NCBI GenBank assembly: GCA_023091665.1 | Contig: JALJCQ010000028.1 | Coordinates: forward strand, 372,001 to 436,000 | From: Pythium myriotylum | Lineage: Eukaryota > Oomycota > Peronosporomycetes > Pythiales > Pythiaceae | Direction: 5' to 3' | Length of the DNA: 64,000 nt | Shown here: in pieces, positions 1 through 8,861 of the stretch | Layout of the letters: each line of letters starts with the position of its first letter | Position numbering within the stretch: the first letter of the stretch is position 1 | Position numbers and translations under genes: made by a program | Notes under the pieces: generated by a model | The model's input: only the letters and a program-made list of their open reading frames with translations | The model's database searches: none | What the model was told of the DNA's origin: nothing

Positions 1-653
1 GGTTTTGTTTTTCATCTATCAGTTGAGATGGCCGCTTTTGTGCGTGTCGACCATTTCTCAGACTTGTTGCCTTTTTTGTAGTGTGACCAAAAGATCACAG
101 GTCACGTCTTCCTGGTAGTATCGTGAGTTAAGCCACGTCAGCTTACAAAAACGGGACTGTGACCGGACTATTTTTAACCTGTATTAGACCGCACCAGACA
201 TATTTGTGACCATCGCACTGCGAGGGTCACTCTGCACCTGCATTGCTGAGGTCTCGATTGATGCCTTAGCAAGAAGTACCTTTCCTCGTCACGTCGCCAC
301 TGAGACGAAGCTTCACACAGTCCCATTTTCATGACTCTGTGAAAGCCTTCAACCTACGATAAATACAGTTTTATCAGAAGATACCTGCATGTGTTTAACA
401 GCGCTCCCACATTACACAGAACTGTATATTTTGTAGACTGTTACGAGAACCCAGTGCGAGCTGATCTCGTTCGACCATGTGGATGTCGTGCGTCACTCCA
501 GCAGGACAGAACCAGACGCCAGGCTCAACCTGTGACTTGAGCAGCCACAAGTTTCTGGTACCCCAGTTTGCGGGTCAGGACTCGATGACGTGCTCAAAAA
601 AGAGCATCTAGCGAGGGGTGCAGGATGAGGTCGATATAAGCATCACTGAGGAC
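1..653. other. Intergenic region at left edge
   Basis: I see no supportable gene here. No open frame is long or family-like, and there is no clear repeat. The segment ends where the block duplicated at 3464 begins, so it is single-copy flank of the first START/FYVE gene. Confidence 0.5.
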
Positions 654-665
654 GCAAGCACCAGA

Positions 666-680
666 CTCATTCGCGAATTT
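666..680 (+). promoter_or_regulatory. Oomycete-type initiator (Inr)
   Basis: CTCATTCGCGAATTT resembles the oomycete initiator consensus (TCATTYY..AWTTT) and lies about 40 bp upstream of the ATG at 721. The identical element is carried in the duplicate gene. Transcription start is inferred, not observed. Confidence 0.5.
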
Positions 681-720
681 CTACGGTCGGAAGACGCCTT
701 GATCACTACTACCTACAGCC

Positions 721-1938
721 ATGGCGCCACCAACATATGCGAGCCCATTCCCGAAGCTTGAGCTCACGGTCGAAGAGAAGGAGAACCTTTATAACACAGC
801 GAACGCGCTCATCGATGAGGCCCAGGCCATGTATGAGAGCTACTTGTGGGAGTTCAAGAGCAGCATTGACGACGGACGATGGGACATCATGAAAGAGCGA
901 GATGAAATGAAGGTCTTTCGCGATCGCCGCCCTGGTGCCGGGACGGGCAACAAGGATATGCACCTGTTGCTCACGACTGGAATGGTACCCGGCACGCTCA
1001 ACGACGCGTTGTACGGCATCCTTAACCACTCAACGGACGACATCCGCATCAAAACCTCGTACGTCAAAGATACGCTGACCGATATGGCTGTTCTGGAGAC
1101 CATCCAAGAACCGACAGTTGAGGAGCCGTTTCAATCCCTCACAGTGCGATGGTTCGTGAAGGGCGTGCCTCTCCACGTGCGTGCGATTTCAAAGCACCAG
1201 GACTACGTCAACTTACAGGCGACAGGCACGAGAAGGCTGCGGAATGGGGAACTGATCGGCTTCCACCTTCTCCACTCGGTCAGCTTCGACAAGACACCGC
1301 CGCTCCCCAACTACGAGCGCATCAATTTATCGCTTTGCGGTCTCTACCGACAGGCAACACCGACCAAAGTCCAGGCGTTCATGACTTCGTACTTTGAGAT
1401 CAAAGAGTCGTTTGTCGTGCCCATGGTGCTCAAGTCTCTGGCCGAGGCCGTGATCGCGAAGGGCAAAGTCATCGAATGCGGTCAGCACAAAAAGCTCACG
1501 TATCTCGTGCGCAACAAGGACTCGTTTGTTGTCCATGACACGAATGGCCACGACGGAGACAGCTGCTACGTCTGTGGTTCGATCTCGCGGTCCTCTCGTC
1601 GTGGCGTAAAGTCGCAGTGCTCCATCTGCAGCAAGAACACGTGCGGTCGCTGCCGCATCAAGCGCGAGCTCAGCTTCTTTGCGCCTGACCGCCAACTGAT
1701 GCGTTACAAAATGCGATTCTGCGTGCCGTGTATCAAGACCGCCGAACGACTCGACGGAGCGGTTGTCGCAAGAAGCGAAGTGGCTGAAAATTTGGCCGGC
1801 GAATCGAAGAAGATGCGAGCTCATGAGAGCAACATGTACGGCGCTGCGATCGGTGACTTGTTCAGCTCCAAGAGCTCGTCTACGAGTCGAGACCCTATGT
1901 CTTCTGCTTCAAAAATATCCGAGTTTTCGATGCCGTGA
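721..1938 (+). CDS. START-like / FYVE-like zinc-finger protein, copy 1
   Basis: Intronless, 405 aa. An N-terminal segment (about 1-50) carries the family opening YASPF near residue 6. A START-like lipid-binding region spans about 55-255, with conserved blocks DRRPGAGTGNKDMHLLLT (69-86) and TVRWFVKGVPLHVR (141-154). The degenerate FYVE-like finger has C282, C285, C300, C303, C308, C311, C334 and C337 (C-x2-C-x14-C-x2-C-x4-C-x2-C-x22-C-x2-C), and a Ser-rich tail follows from about 380. Known FYVE domains bind PI3P through WxxD and RHHCR motifs. Both are absent here, so membrane targeting is unproven. No signal peptide or membrane segment is seen. The start is fixed by the family-wide N-terminus. 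Members of this family in the window differ mainly in the tail and in the loop near residue 70. Confidence 0.9.
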   Translation: MAPPTYASPFPKLELTVEEKENLYNTANALIDEAQAMYESYLWEFKSSIDDGRWDIMKERDEMKVFRDRRPGAGTGNKDMHLLLTTGMVPGTLNDALYGILNHSTDDIRIKTSYVKDTLTDMAVLETIQEPTVEEPFQSLTVRWFVKGVPLHVRAISKHQDYVNLQATGTRRLRNGELIGFHLLHSVSFDKTPPLPNYERINLSLCGLYRQATPTKVQAFMTSYFEIKESFVVPMVLKSLAEAVIAKGKVIECGQHKKLTYLVRNKDSFVVHDTNGHDGDSCYVCGSISRSSRRGVKSQCSICSKNTCGRCRIKRELSFFAPDRQLMRYKMRFCVPCIKTAERLDGAVVARSEVAENLAGESKKMRAHESNMYGAAIGDLFSSKSSSTSRDPMSSASKISEFSMP

Positions 1939-2199
1939 CGTAGTGAAGATATAGTAAGACAATTTTGGTGCGAGGACGAGATGAAGTCCGTTTAGTATTC
2001 ACGTCATACGCGAATTATGCCTATAAAATGTCGCAAGTGCCAGACGTACTCGACGCTGAGATGGGAAACGCTTCACGCTGAATGTGTTTTTCTCGACAAG
2101 TACTTTGACAAGCTCCGCGAATTTCAGAGGGTGAGAAAGCACAAGTATGCGAGGGACGCCTGGTGCTTTACAGTTAGCTGCTCGATGTTCATAAGATGC

Positions 2200-3048
2200 G
2201 ACTTGACACCGTTCTCGGAAGGACGCCAACCTCGAGGGAAGTACTCTCGTCTTGCTTCATGTGATCGCGGCATTGCCTCAGACAATGCCGCGCACTCGTC
2301 TTCGAGTTGAAGCCCTTCCTGGATGCAGATAACGATTCTCTCGTCGGCGTCTTCCTTCTCCTCGCCAAGAACAACAGCTCAAATCTCTTCTGAACGACCT
2401 GAAGAAGCTCGAAAGTGTGAGCAAGCGCCTGCAAGCCGATCCTGTCCATGATTGAAAGGATTGCACGACTGCATCTGCGGATCTGTCAACCGCAAGAGAA
2501 CTCCAATGAAAGCCAAATCGACACCAACATTGTCGGACATTCGAGCTCTCTTTGACGGTGTAATGTCCAAATTTGCTGCTGCGAAGACTCAGCTAGTGGC
2601 TCGACCCGTCGACGGACATGGAAAGACTCTTCTGAAGTCCCCAGGATTTCGAGAGCGGCGTCGTCAAAGTGTTGCGAGGGCGTGAAGAGTACCTCAGTGC
2701 ACCCGAAGCCATTAGCTTGAGGAGATTGGAAAGTGTTGAGATCGACAGCGACGACGAGGATGAGGACATATCATTTGCGGACGAGTTCGAGGCAGTCGCA
2801 AATACGAAGGCTTCGCATACATCAACTTGCAGCGGATCCCTGGTACTTCTAACGAGATTGAACGCCTCTTTTCTCGTGCTGGCCTTGTCTTGACAGAGCG
2901 ACGACACCGCTTATATCCCGCAACGCTCGAGAAGCTCCTAATTCTCGAGTACAATGAATGTCTGTGGGACTTGTACACTGTCGCCGAAGCTCTCCGAAAG
3001 CCCGCGATTGCTCTTAAGGAGAACGGGAAGAAGAAACCCACAGACTGA
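2200..3048 (+). pseudogene. hAT-family transposase remnant
   Basis: Pieces of one transposase are readable in order but in shifting frames. A segment near 2290-2450 reads LKPFLDADNDSL and then LKKLESVSKRLQAD. The next, near 2525-2600, reads TLSDIRALFD. An acidic stretch near 2730-2790 contains EIDSDDEDEDISFAD. The C-terminal dimerisation region at 2827-3048 contains SNEIERLFSRAG and LEKLLILEYNECLWDLY, typical of hAT transposases. Stops and frameshifts interrupt it, and no N-terminal BED finger or full catalytic core is intact. It lies between the two duplicated START/FYVE genes. Terminal inverted repeats were not identified with certainty; the foldbacks just downstream may be related. Confidence 0.75.
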
Positions 3049-3088
3049 GCTCCATATTAAAACGTGGAGCTCAGTCTGTGTGTTTCTT
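3031..3088. repeat. Foldback hairpin, 24-bp arms
   Basis: Arms 3031-3054 and 3065-3088 are inverted copies with 23 of 24 matches and a 10-bp spacer. The left arm overlaps the end of the hAT reading frame, so the palindrome begins at the transposase stop. Confidence 0.85.
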
Positions 3089-3094
3089 CTTTTA

Positions 3095-3146
3095 ATACGT
3101 TTTCAAATATCCGTGTCTTTTAAGACACGGATATTGGAAAACGTAT
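3095..3146. repeat. Foldback hairpin, 26-bp arms without spacer
   Basis: Arms 3095-3120 and 3121-3146 are inverted copies with 24 of 26 matches and no spacer. It is the second of three consecutive foldbacks after the hAT remnant. Confidence 0.85.
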
Positions 3147-3240
3147 CGACATTGGGGAATAATTGATTCGGTCGAAAAAAGAATGACCCAATCAATGCAT
3201 GTTGATATTGTGAGGAACACTGATTGTCTCAGCAGCGTAT

Positions 3241-3329
3241 GTATTTATTTAACAGCATCTTGGTCCTCATTGCCATCTGACTCAGATGGCGGCCGGGACG
3301 TGCCGACCAAGATGATGTTGAATAAATAC
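3241..3329. repeat. Inverted repeat, 25-bp arms (MITE-like)
   Basis: Arms 3241-3265 and 3305-3329 match at 23 of 25 positions around a 39-bp centre that itself contains GCCATCTGA/TCAGATGGC. The size and shape suit a miniature foldback element or the terminus of a larger DNA transposon. No target duplication was recognised. Confidence 0.7.
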
Positions 3330-3475
3330 CTAAAATAAATTTGTTTGTGTTATGGCCTTTACTCGCACAATTATTTAGTATATTTCTGCGTCTGACCGTT
3401 GGGTGGCCGGGTCACGCACTGTACGTAGAAAGAACGCTGACATGACCGCGTAGTCGAATGCAAGCAAGCACCAGA

Positions 3476-3490
3476 CTCATTCGCGAATTT
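3476..3490 (+). promoter_or_regulatory. Oomycete-type initiator (duplicate)
   Basis: The same CTCATTCGCGAATTT element as at 666-680, about 40 bp before the ATG at 3531. The duplication therefore retained a core promoter. Confidence 0.5.
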
Positions 3491-3530
3491 CTACGGTCGG
3501 AAGACGCCTTGATCACTACTACCTACAGCC

Positions 3531-4748
3531 ATGGCGCCACCAACATACGCGAGCCCATTCCCGAAGCTTGAGCTCACGGTCGAAGAGAAGGAGAATCTTT
3601 ATAACACAGCGAACGCGCTCATCGATGAGGCCCAGGCCATGTATGAGAGCTACTTGTGGGAGTTCAAGAGCAGCATTGACGACGGACGATGGGACATCAT
3701 GAAAGAGCGAGATGAAATGAAGGTCTTTCGCGATCGCCGCCCTGGTGCCGGGACGGGCAACAAGGATATGCACCTGTTGCTCACGACTGGAATGGTACCC
3801 GGCACGCTCAACGACGCGTTGTACGGCATCCTTAACCACTCAACGGACGACATCCGCATCAAAACCTCGTACGTCAAAGATACGCTGACCGATATGGCTG
3901 TTCTGGAGACCATCCAAGAACCGACAGTTGAGGAGCCGTTTCAATCCCTCACAGTGCGATGGTTCGTGAAGGGCGTGCCTCTCCACGTGCGTGCGATTTC
4001 AAAGCACCAGGACTACGTCAACTTACAGGCGACAGGCACGAGAAGGCTGCGGAATGGGGAACTGATCGGCTTCCACCTTCTCCACTCGGTCAGCTTCGAC
4101 AAGACACCGCCGCTCCCCAACTACGAGCGCATCAATTTATCGCTTTGCGGTCTCTACCGACAGGCAACACCGACCAAAGTCCAGGCGTTCATGACTTCGT
4201 ACTTTGAGATCAAAGAGTCGTTTGTCGTGCCCATGGTGCTCAAGTCTCTGGCCGAGGCCATGATCGCGAAGGGCAAAGTCATCGAATGCGGTCAGCACAA
4301 AAAGCTCGCGTATCTCGTGCGCAACAAGGACTCGTTTGTTGTCCATGACACGAATGGCCACGACGGAGACAGCTGCTACGTCTGTGGTTCGATCTCGCGG
4401 TCCTCTCGTCGTGGCGTAAAGTCGCAGTGCTCCATCTGCAGCAAGAACACGTGCGGTCGCTGCCGCATCAAGCGCGAGCTCAGCTTCTTTGCGCCTGACC
4501 GCCAACTGATGCGTTACAAAATGCGATTCTGCGTGCCGTGTATCAAGACCGCCGAACGACTCGACGGAGCGGTTGTCGCAAGAAGCGAAGTGGCTGAAAA
4601 TTTGGCCGGCGAATCGAAGAAGATGCGAGCTCATGAGAGCAACATGTACGGCGCTGCGATCGGCGATTCGTTCAGCTCCAAGAGCTCGTCTACGAGTCGT
4701 GATCCTATGTCTTCTGTTTCGACAATGTCCGAGCTGTCGATGTGGTAA
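3531..4748 (+). CDS. START-like / FYVE-like protein, copy 2
   Basis: 405 aa, almost identical to the gene at 721. The body differs at two residues (V244M and T260A by my alignment). The last 28 residues carry a cluster of changes, for example GDL to GDS and the terminal residues EFSMP to ELSMW. All eight finger cysteines (282-337) are kept. Substitutions concentrate in the Ser-rich tail and the body is frozen, which suggests a very recent duplication or continuing homogenisation. The upstream sequence beyond 60 bp differs from copy 1, so distal regulation may differ. Confidence 0.9.
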   Translation: MAPPTYASPFPKLELTVEEKENLYNTANALIDEAQAMYESYLWEFKSSIDDGRWDIMKERDEMKVFRDRRPGAGTGNKDMHLLLTTGMVPGTLNDALYGILNHSTDDIRIKTSYVKDTLTDMAVLETIQEPTVEEPFQSLTVRWFVKGVPLHVRAISKHQDYVNLQATGTRRLRNGELIGFHLLHSVSFDKTPPLPNYERINLSLCGLYRQATPTKVQAFMTSYFEIKESFVVPMVLKSLAEAMIAKGKVIECGQHKKLAYLVRNKDSFVVHDTNGHDGDSCYVCGSISRSSRRGVKSQCSICSKNTCGRCRIKRELSFFAPDRQLMRYKMRFCVPCIKTAERLDGAVVARSEVAENLAGESKKMRAHESNMYGAAIGDSFSSKSSSTSRDPMSSVSTMSELSMW

Positions 4749-5084
4749 CGTAGTGAAGATATAGTAAAACAATTTTGGTGTCGAGGACCAGATGAAGTCC
4801 GTTTATTCACGTTCATCCACAGATAAATATTAGTAGGTAGCTCACTTTTGCTGGCTCTTCGTTTCGATGGGCAGCGTTTTGGAAGAAGGAAGAACAATGT
4901 TATCGTGTCTTCATGAATCTCGCATATAGCAATTGCCAAATCTTTGGTGGCGGCTGAACGAGAAAAAGTCTTCGGGCCACTTTGGACTCTCGGACTTGTT
5001 GAGAGAGCGTCAACTCTCAACCGGACAGTTGGGTCGTTGCACAACAGACCGTGACTTGACGGAACAAGCAGTAGCGAGCCACGA

Positions 5085-5438
5085 TCAGTTGTACGAGGTG
5101 TCCTCGTGGATGCGGCAGAGCCGTCGCCGTACGACGCGGTGTCTGGTTTCCTTCCACATGGCTCTCGTGTAGGGCACTTCGTGGCCGCCGACGAGCAGCG
5201 AGGTCGCGAATGGCACGCGGTACATGCGTGGGATCTCGACGGGCGGCACGGCGACTTTCTTCATGTGGGTGAGGCTGAACGCAAAGAGCTTGGCCGGGTG
5301 CTGCTTGCGGATACGGTCCTTGAGCACCATGGCTTCGCTTGGTGGCTCGGGCTTGACCGGCGGGCCTAAGGCCAGGGCCTTCTTGATGGTCGCCGATGGC
5401 GATAGCAACGGCGAGCGAGAAGCGTGGAACGTTAACAT
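5085..5438 (-). CDS. Small conserved protein, family of four, member 1
   Basis: 117 aa from the ATG at 5438, chosen because paralogs begin MLxIH and this one MLTFH; an in-frame ATG 21 bp upstream is possible. I do not recognise the family. The shared core is HPAKLFAFSLTHMKKVAVPP, then VEIPRMYR, then LVGGHEVPYTRxMW, then an Arg-rich RRRL segment and a C-terminal IHEDTxY. The N-terminus is rich in Ser, Arg and hydroxylated residues without acids, as in mitochondrial presequences; that localisation is inference only. No transmembrane segment or zinc ligands are seen. Paralogs lie on the same strand at 14.6, 15.5 and 16.4 kb, interleaved with PAN genes. Confidence 0.7.
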   Translation of the reverse strand: MLTFHASRSPLLSPSATIKKALALGPPVKPEPPSEAMVLKDRIRKQHPAKLFAFSLTHMKKVAVPPVEIPRMYRVPFATSLLVGGHEVPYTRAMWKETRHRVVRRRLCRIHEDTSYN

Positions 5439-6110
5439 GGTGATGGTGGCTCTTGGCAAGTTGGTGGCGAAGGAGATGGAATCAAAGTGATGGACAATGG
5501 CCGCGAAGAAGGATGGGCCTTGTATTTTGGCGTTGCTGAACCTTCACTTTTTTGCTTCCCGGTGAGACAACCTAGTGCAAGTCAGCCAATAAAGACTCGT
5601 CAAAATATTATGCGCGGCTGTGATTGGCGACGGTGGACAGAGGTTCAGCACCGAAAGAGCGATACAAAAAATCGAGAGAAGAAGGACTTTGATTGAAGTA
5701 CGCGCCACCTTGAAGTGGCGTCTTTGTGGCCAGAAATCAATGGCCGAGTGACGCCCACACCAAACTGCCACACAGCATGTGGACCACACGGCGAAGTCCA
5801 TCGAAGATTCGACGGGTTCACATGGCAGCTGGCTGTTCGAGTTTGCACGGTGGTTTATCGTCCTATAAATGACGACTTGCGTTCGTCGACTCGACATGAA
5901 TAGATTCGTTTCTCTTTGGACTTGGTGGAGTTTCAGGGTGAAGTAGTTAACAAGAGGTGTCATGCATGTACTACACTAGTATATGTATGTCAATTGGTTG
6001 TGATGGGCAGATCCGAATCTATCCTCTCCTGAGGGCCATACTGCGGGATGAACAGACGTAGCAGAGCTGTTGAAACCCTACTTACCTATGCCCTTGACAG
6101 TATGCCCAGC
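5439..6110. other. Intergenic region
   Basis: No gene supported. It holds the 5' flank of the small gene at 5438 and the 3' flank of the PAN gene ending at 6111. No repeat of note. Confidence 0.4.
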
Positions 6111-7334
6111 TCAGGCCCGAGTCACAACAGCCGAGCGCACGCCGTTGTTGGCCGTGGTCGCGCCCTTGCTGCTCTTGAGCCAGCACGTGCCGCCGTTGTA
6201 GTTGTTCCATGAGTACGCTCCGCAGCCCTTGGTGCCCTGGCAGATCGAGCAGCAGTCCTCAGCCTTGGAGGCCTTGGCCGCTGCAATGTCGTTGCCGACG
6301 TAGTCGACGTTCTCCTCAATCTTGCCGCACGGCGACACTGGCGACCCTGAGACCGCACCACTCAAGACTGCCACGGTCGCACCGGGCTTGTAGAGGTTGC
6401 AGTAGCCACCGTAGGCTGTGTTCGGGTTCCACGTGAACGCTGCACATTGGCTGTTCTTCGTGCACTCGGCGCAGCAGTCGGCTGGTGTCTTGATAGCTCG
6501 GATCGCAGCTAAGTCCGTGCCGCTGTAGGTCACGTCGGACTGGAGAACAGGACACGACGGGTTGATAGTCTGGCGAGCGCCAGAAACCGAGCCAGGCTGC
6601 GGGTTCGTCGCGCCGACCGACGTTTGCAAGTCACAGTAGCCGCCGTAGGCCGAGTTGGGGCTCCATGTGAATGTCGTACATTCACTGCGCATTCCACACT
6701 CGTTGCAGCACTCGGCTGGAGTCTTGATGCCACGGATGTTGGCGAGATTGGTGCCTGAGTAGGCAACATCTGCTTGAAGCACTGGGCACAGTGGGTTCAC
6801 GACTTGGCGAGCACCGGAAACCGAGCCGGGTTGCGGGTTCGTGGGTCCGACAGTCCTCTGCAGGTCGCAGTAGCCGCCGTACGCGGTGTTTGGACTCCAT
6901 GTGAATGTCACACAGTCCGGGTTCTTGCCGCATTCTGCACAGCAGTCCGCTGGTGTCTTGATGCCACGAATGTTGGCGAGGTTCGTTCCTGAGTAAGCCA
7001 CATCCGACTTCAGAATCGGACAGGAGGAGGTCGGATTGAGACGAGGCTTGAACGCTCCAACGGCTCCGTCGTACGGCTTGGTTTGGCCTTTGCTGCTCTT
7101 GAGCCAGCACGTACCGCCCTGGTAATTGGTCCATGTGAACGCGTTGCAGCCCGGCTGATTAGCACAGGCCGTGCAGCAGTTATCAGCGGTCACGCTCTTG
7201 ACATTGGCGACGTCGTTGCCGACGTAGTCGACGCCTGACTCGAACGAAAACACCTGACAACTCTGAGCCGTGACGTGGATCGCGAGCGAGCCAAGCGAGG
7301 CGACGGCGAGTGCGAACGTGCGAGTAGAGACCAT
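6111..7334 (-). CDS. Secreted five-PAN/Apple-domain protein
   Basis: 407 aa from the ATG at 7334. This start gives a signal peptide (1-24, MVSTRTFALAVASLGSLAIH then VTAQ). A longer in-frame start at 7451 would bury it and lies upstream of the initiator. Five cysteine-rich PAN/Apple units follow at about 26-97, 105-182, 183-260, 261-335 and 336-407. The first and last are one subtype (VDYVGND, GGTCWLKSSKG). The middle three are another (YSGTxLAxIR, TPAxCC, YGGYC) with a 78-residue period, giving order A-B-B-B-A. PAN domains bind carbohydrate or protein. In oomycetes they occur with cellulose-binding modules in CBEL-type wall or adhesion proteins, but no cellulose-binding module is visible here. 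Likely extracellular. Confidence 0.88.
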   Translation of the reverse strand: MVSTRTFALAVASLGSLAIHVTAQSCQVFSFESGVDYVGNDVANVKSVTADNCCTACANQPGCNAFTWTNYQGGTCWLKSSKGQTKPYDGAVGAFKPRLNPTSSCPILKSDVAYSGTNLANIRGIKTPADCCAECGKNPDCVTFTWSPNTAYGGYCDLQRTVGPTNPQPGSVSGARQVVNPLCPVLQADVAYSGTNLANIRGIKTPAECCNECGMRSECTTFTWSPNSAYGGYCDLQTSVGATNPQPGSVSGARQTINPSCPVLQSDVTYSGTDLAAIRAIKTPADCCAECTKNSQCAAFTWNPNTAYGGYCNLYKPGATVAVLSGAVSGSPVSPCGKIEENVDYVGNDIAAAKASKAEDCCSICQGTKGCGAYSWNNYNGGTCWLKSSKGATTANNGVRSAVVTRA

Positions 7335-7381
7335 CGTTGACGAAGGTGAAGGTGAGGAAATCCACGTGAAGGCGGAGAAGC

Positions 7382-7396
7382 AAATTTCAGAATGAG
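7382..7396 (-). promoter_or_regulatory. Oomycete-type initiator of PAN gene
   Basis: On the minus strand the sequence reads CTCATTCTGAAATTT, close to the TCATTYY..AWTTT consensus and about 50 bp upstream of the ATG at 7334. It supports the short start. Confidence 0.55.
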
Positions 7397-8209
7397 AAAA
7401 TGACTTGGAGACGTACAGCTGAACGTCCTGCAGACACGCGCAGACAATCACGAGCTATGGAGGCGATTACGTGCCACCTACCGTTTCCCGCACTCTTGCG
7501 GGTTCAGCAAGAGTGCGATGCGACAGCAACGGCGGAAAGAGCAGCAAGCAGTGGAACAGGACATCCGCCATGGCTGCTTCAACCATGCAGACTAATCATT
7601 GACACCGAGTCGCGTCCTTTTTGTGTCTTCCAGGTGCACGCTTTTGCGTGGGAGAGCGTGTCACTGCGCCTGTAGGCATCCAACACCACACTCCCGAACT
7701 GATGCAGACTATGGAGGTGCGGTGAAGAGTTGCAGCCATCGTCGGGAACACCTGTGCTGGAGGACAAGGACAAAGCGCGTTACGCACAAGTGTGGGCGTC
7801 CACTACCTGTAGTGATGTATGAGTGGAGACCAAGCGCTTGGGTTCGAATGGCGCAACCGACGATTGCCCTGGGACCCAGATTCACGAGCGAAGTGGAGCT
7901 CGCGGATTTGTTTTGGTCGACTGATCCGTATTGAATACGATGTCGTCTGCGACATAATCCCGCCATCAAACCAGCCGTGCAGTACTGTACCGTACGAAGC
8001 TACGAGCCGCTATCTTCGCTCTTCTCTGCCTTCAACAAACAAAGTGGACCAGCCATCACTTGCGTTGACATGAATCCTCACGGAAGTTGAATCTATGAAT
8101 TCATTGTAGACACGATTATCCAGAAGAGTAGATTGTATAGAAAGCTCGTATCTGAATGTCTCAACACAGGAGATCTTGGGCCTCGCGTAAGCAAGAAAGT
8201 ATGCGGCGC
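7397..8209. other. Intergenic region
   Basis: No gene supported. Contains one GTACTGTAC dyad (7982-7990) followed directly by CGTACG. Confidence 0.4.
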
Positions 8210-8791
8210 TTAGTTGGCACACGCACGGGTCTTTTCCTTGTTTGCGTTCGACTTGCGGGCACCCGAGATGGAGCCTGGCTGAGCCTTGGTGGCACCGACC
8301 GTCTTCTGGAGGTCGCAGTAGCCGCCGTAGATCGAGTTCGGGCTCCACGTGAACGTCACGCACTCCGGGTTCTTGCCACACTCGGCGCAGCACTCGCCCG
8401 GGGTCTTGACACCGCGGATGTTGGCGAGGTTGGTACCAGAGTAGGCGACCTCAGTCTGGAGAGGTCCGCACGTTGGGTCCACGAGTTGGCGAGCACCCGA
8501 GATGGAGCCTGGCTGAGCCTTGGTGGCACCGACCGTCTTCTGGAGGTCGCAGTAGCCGCCGTAGATCGAGTTCGGGCTCCACGTGAACGTCACGCACTCC
8601 GGGTTCTTGCCACACTCGGCGCAGCACTCGCCCGGGGTCTTGACACCGCGGATGTTGGCGAGGTTGGTGCCAGAGTAGGATACTTCGTTCTGGAGCGGTC
8701 CACACGAAGCCGTCGTGTTCTGAGCGGCGGCGTGCAGCGCGAACGATCCGATCGTGGTCGCGGCGATGACAATCGAGGAAACGTGGACCAT
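8210..8791 (-). CDS. Secreted two-PAN-domain protein
   Basis: 193 aa. Signal peptide about 1-24 (ends AAAQ). Two PAN/Apple units begin at C30 and C108, a 78-residue period, both of the YSGTNLANIR / YGGYCDLQ subtype seen in the middle of the five-unit neighbour. The C-terminus is a short basic tail (KSNANKEKT). The two units are almost identical in DNA as well as protein, so the gene grew by a recent internal tandem duplication. The ATG at 8791 follows a textbook initiator. Probable extracellular carbohydrate- or protein-binding protein without a catalytic domain. Confidence 0.88.
   Translation of the reverse strand: MVHVSSIVIAATTIGSFALHAAAQNTTASCGPLQNEVSYSGTNLANIRGVKTPGECCAECGKNPECVTFTWSPNSIYGGYCDLQKTVGATKAQPGSISGARQLVDPTCGPLQTEVAYSGTNLANIRGVKTPGECCAECGKNPECVTFTWSPNSIYGGYCDLQKTVGATKAQPGSISGARKSNANKEKTRACAN
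8260..8727 (-). repeat. Intragenic 234-bp tandem duplication
   Basis: Units 8260-8493 and 8494-8727. About the first 175 bases of each (from CACCCGAGATGG) are identical; the rest has several substitutions. The period is 78 codons, so the reading frame is kept and exactly one PAN unit was added. Confidence 0.9.
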
Positions 8792-8845
8792 GGTGAGACT
8801 GGTAGTTGGGAGGTAAGCTTGGTTGTTGCTTGGTTGCTCGAAGGC

Positions 8846-8861
8846 AAATTGAGGAATGAGC
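8846..8861 (-). promoter_or_regulatory. Oomycete initiator, near-consensus
   Basis: The minus strand reads GCTCATTCCTCAATTT, an essentially perfect match to the oomycete Inr/flanking element GCTCATTYYNCAWTTT, 55-70 bp upstream of the ATG at 8791. It is the strongest core-promoter match in the window. Confidence 0.75.

Larger units (their letters stand above)
654..1995 (+). repeat. Segmental duplication, copy A (with 3464-4806)
   Basis: The block runs from GCAAGCACC at 654 through the gene and about 55 bp of 3' flank, and reappears 2810 bp downstream with only scattered substitutions and a small indel in the 3' flank. Flanks outside it are unrelated. The duplicated unit is the whole transcription unit, with initiator, short leader, CDS and 3' flank. 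Confidence 0.85.
3464..4806 (+). repeat. Segmental duplication, copy B
   Basis: Second copy of the block at 654-1995, offset 2810 bp at its left end, containing the second START/FYVE gene with its initiator. Left and right flanks differ from those of copy A. Confidence 0.85.

Noticed and set aside
4137..4772. 211-codon open frame antisense to the START/FYVE gene at 3531 (and the related one at 1327-1824)
   Set aside because: Mirrors a conserved coding frame on the other strand and is not family-like itself.
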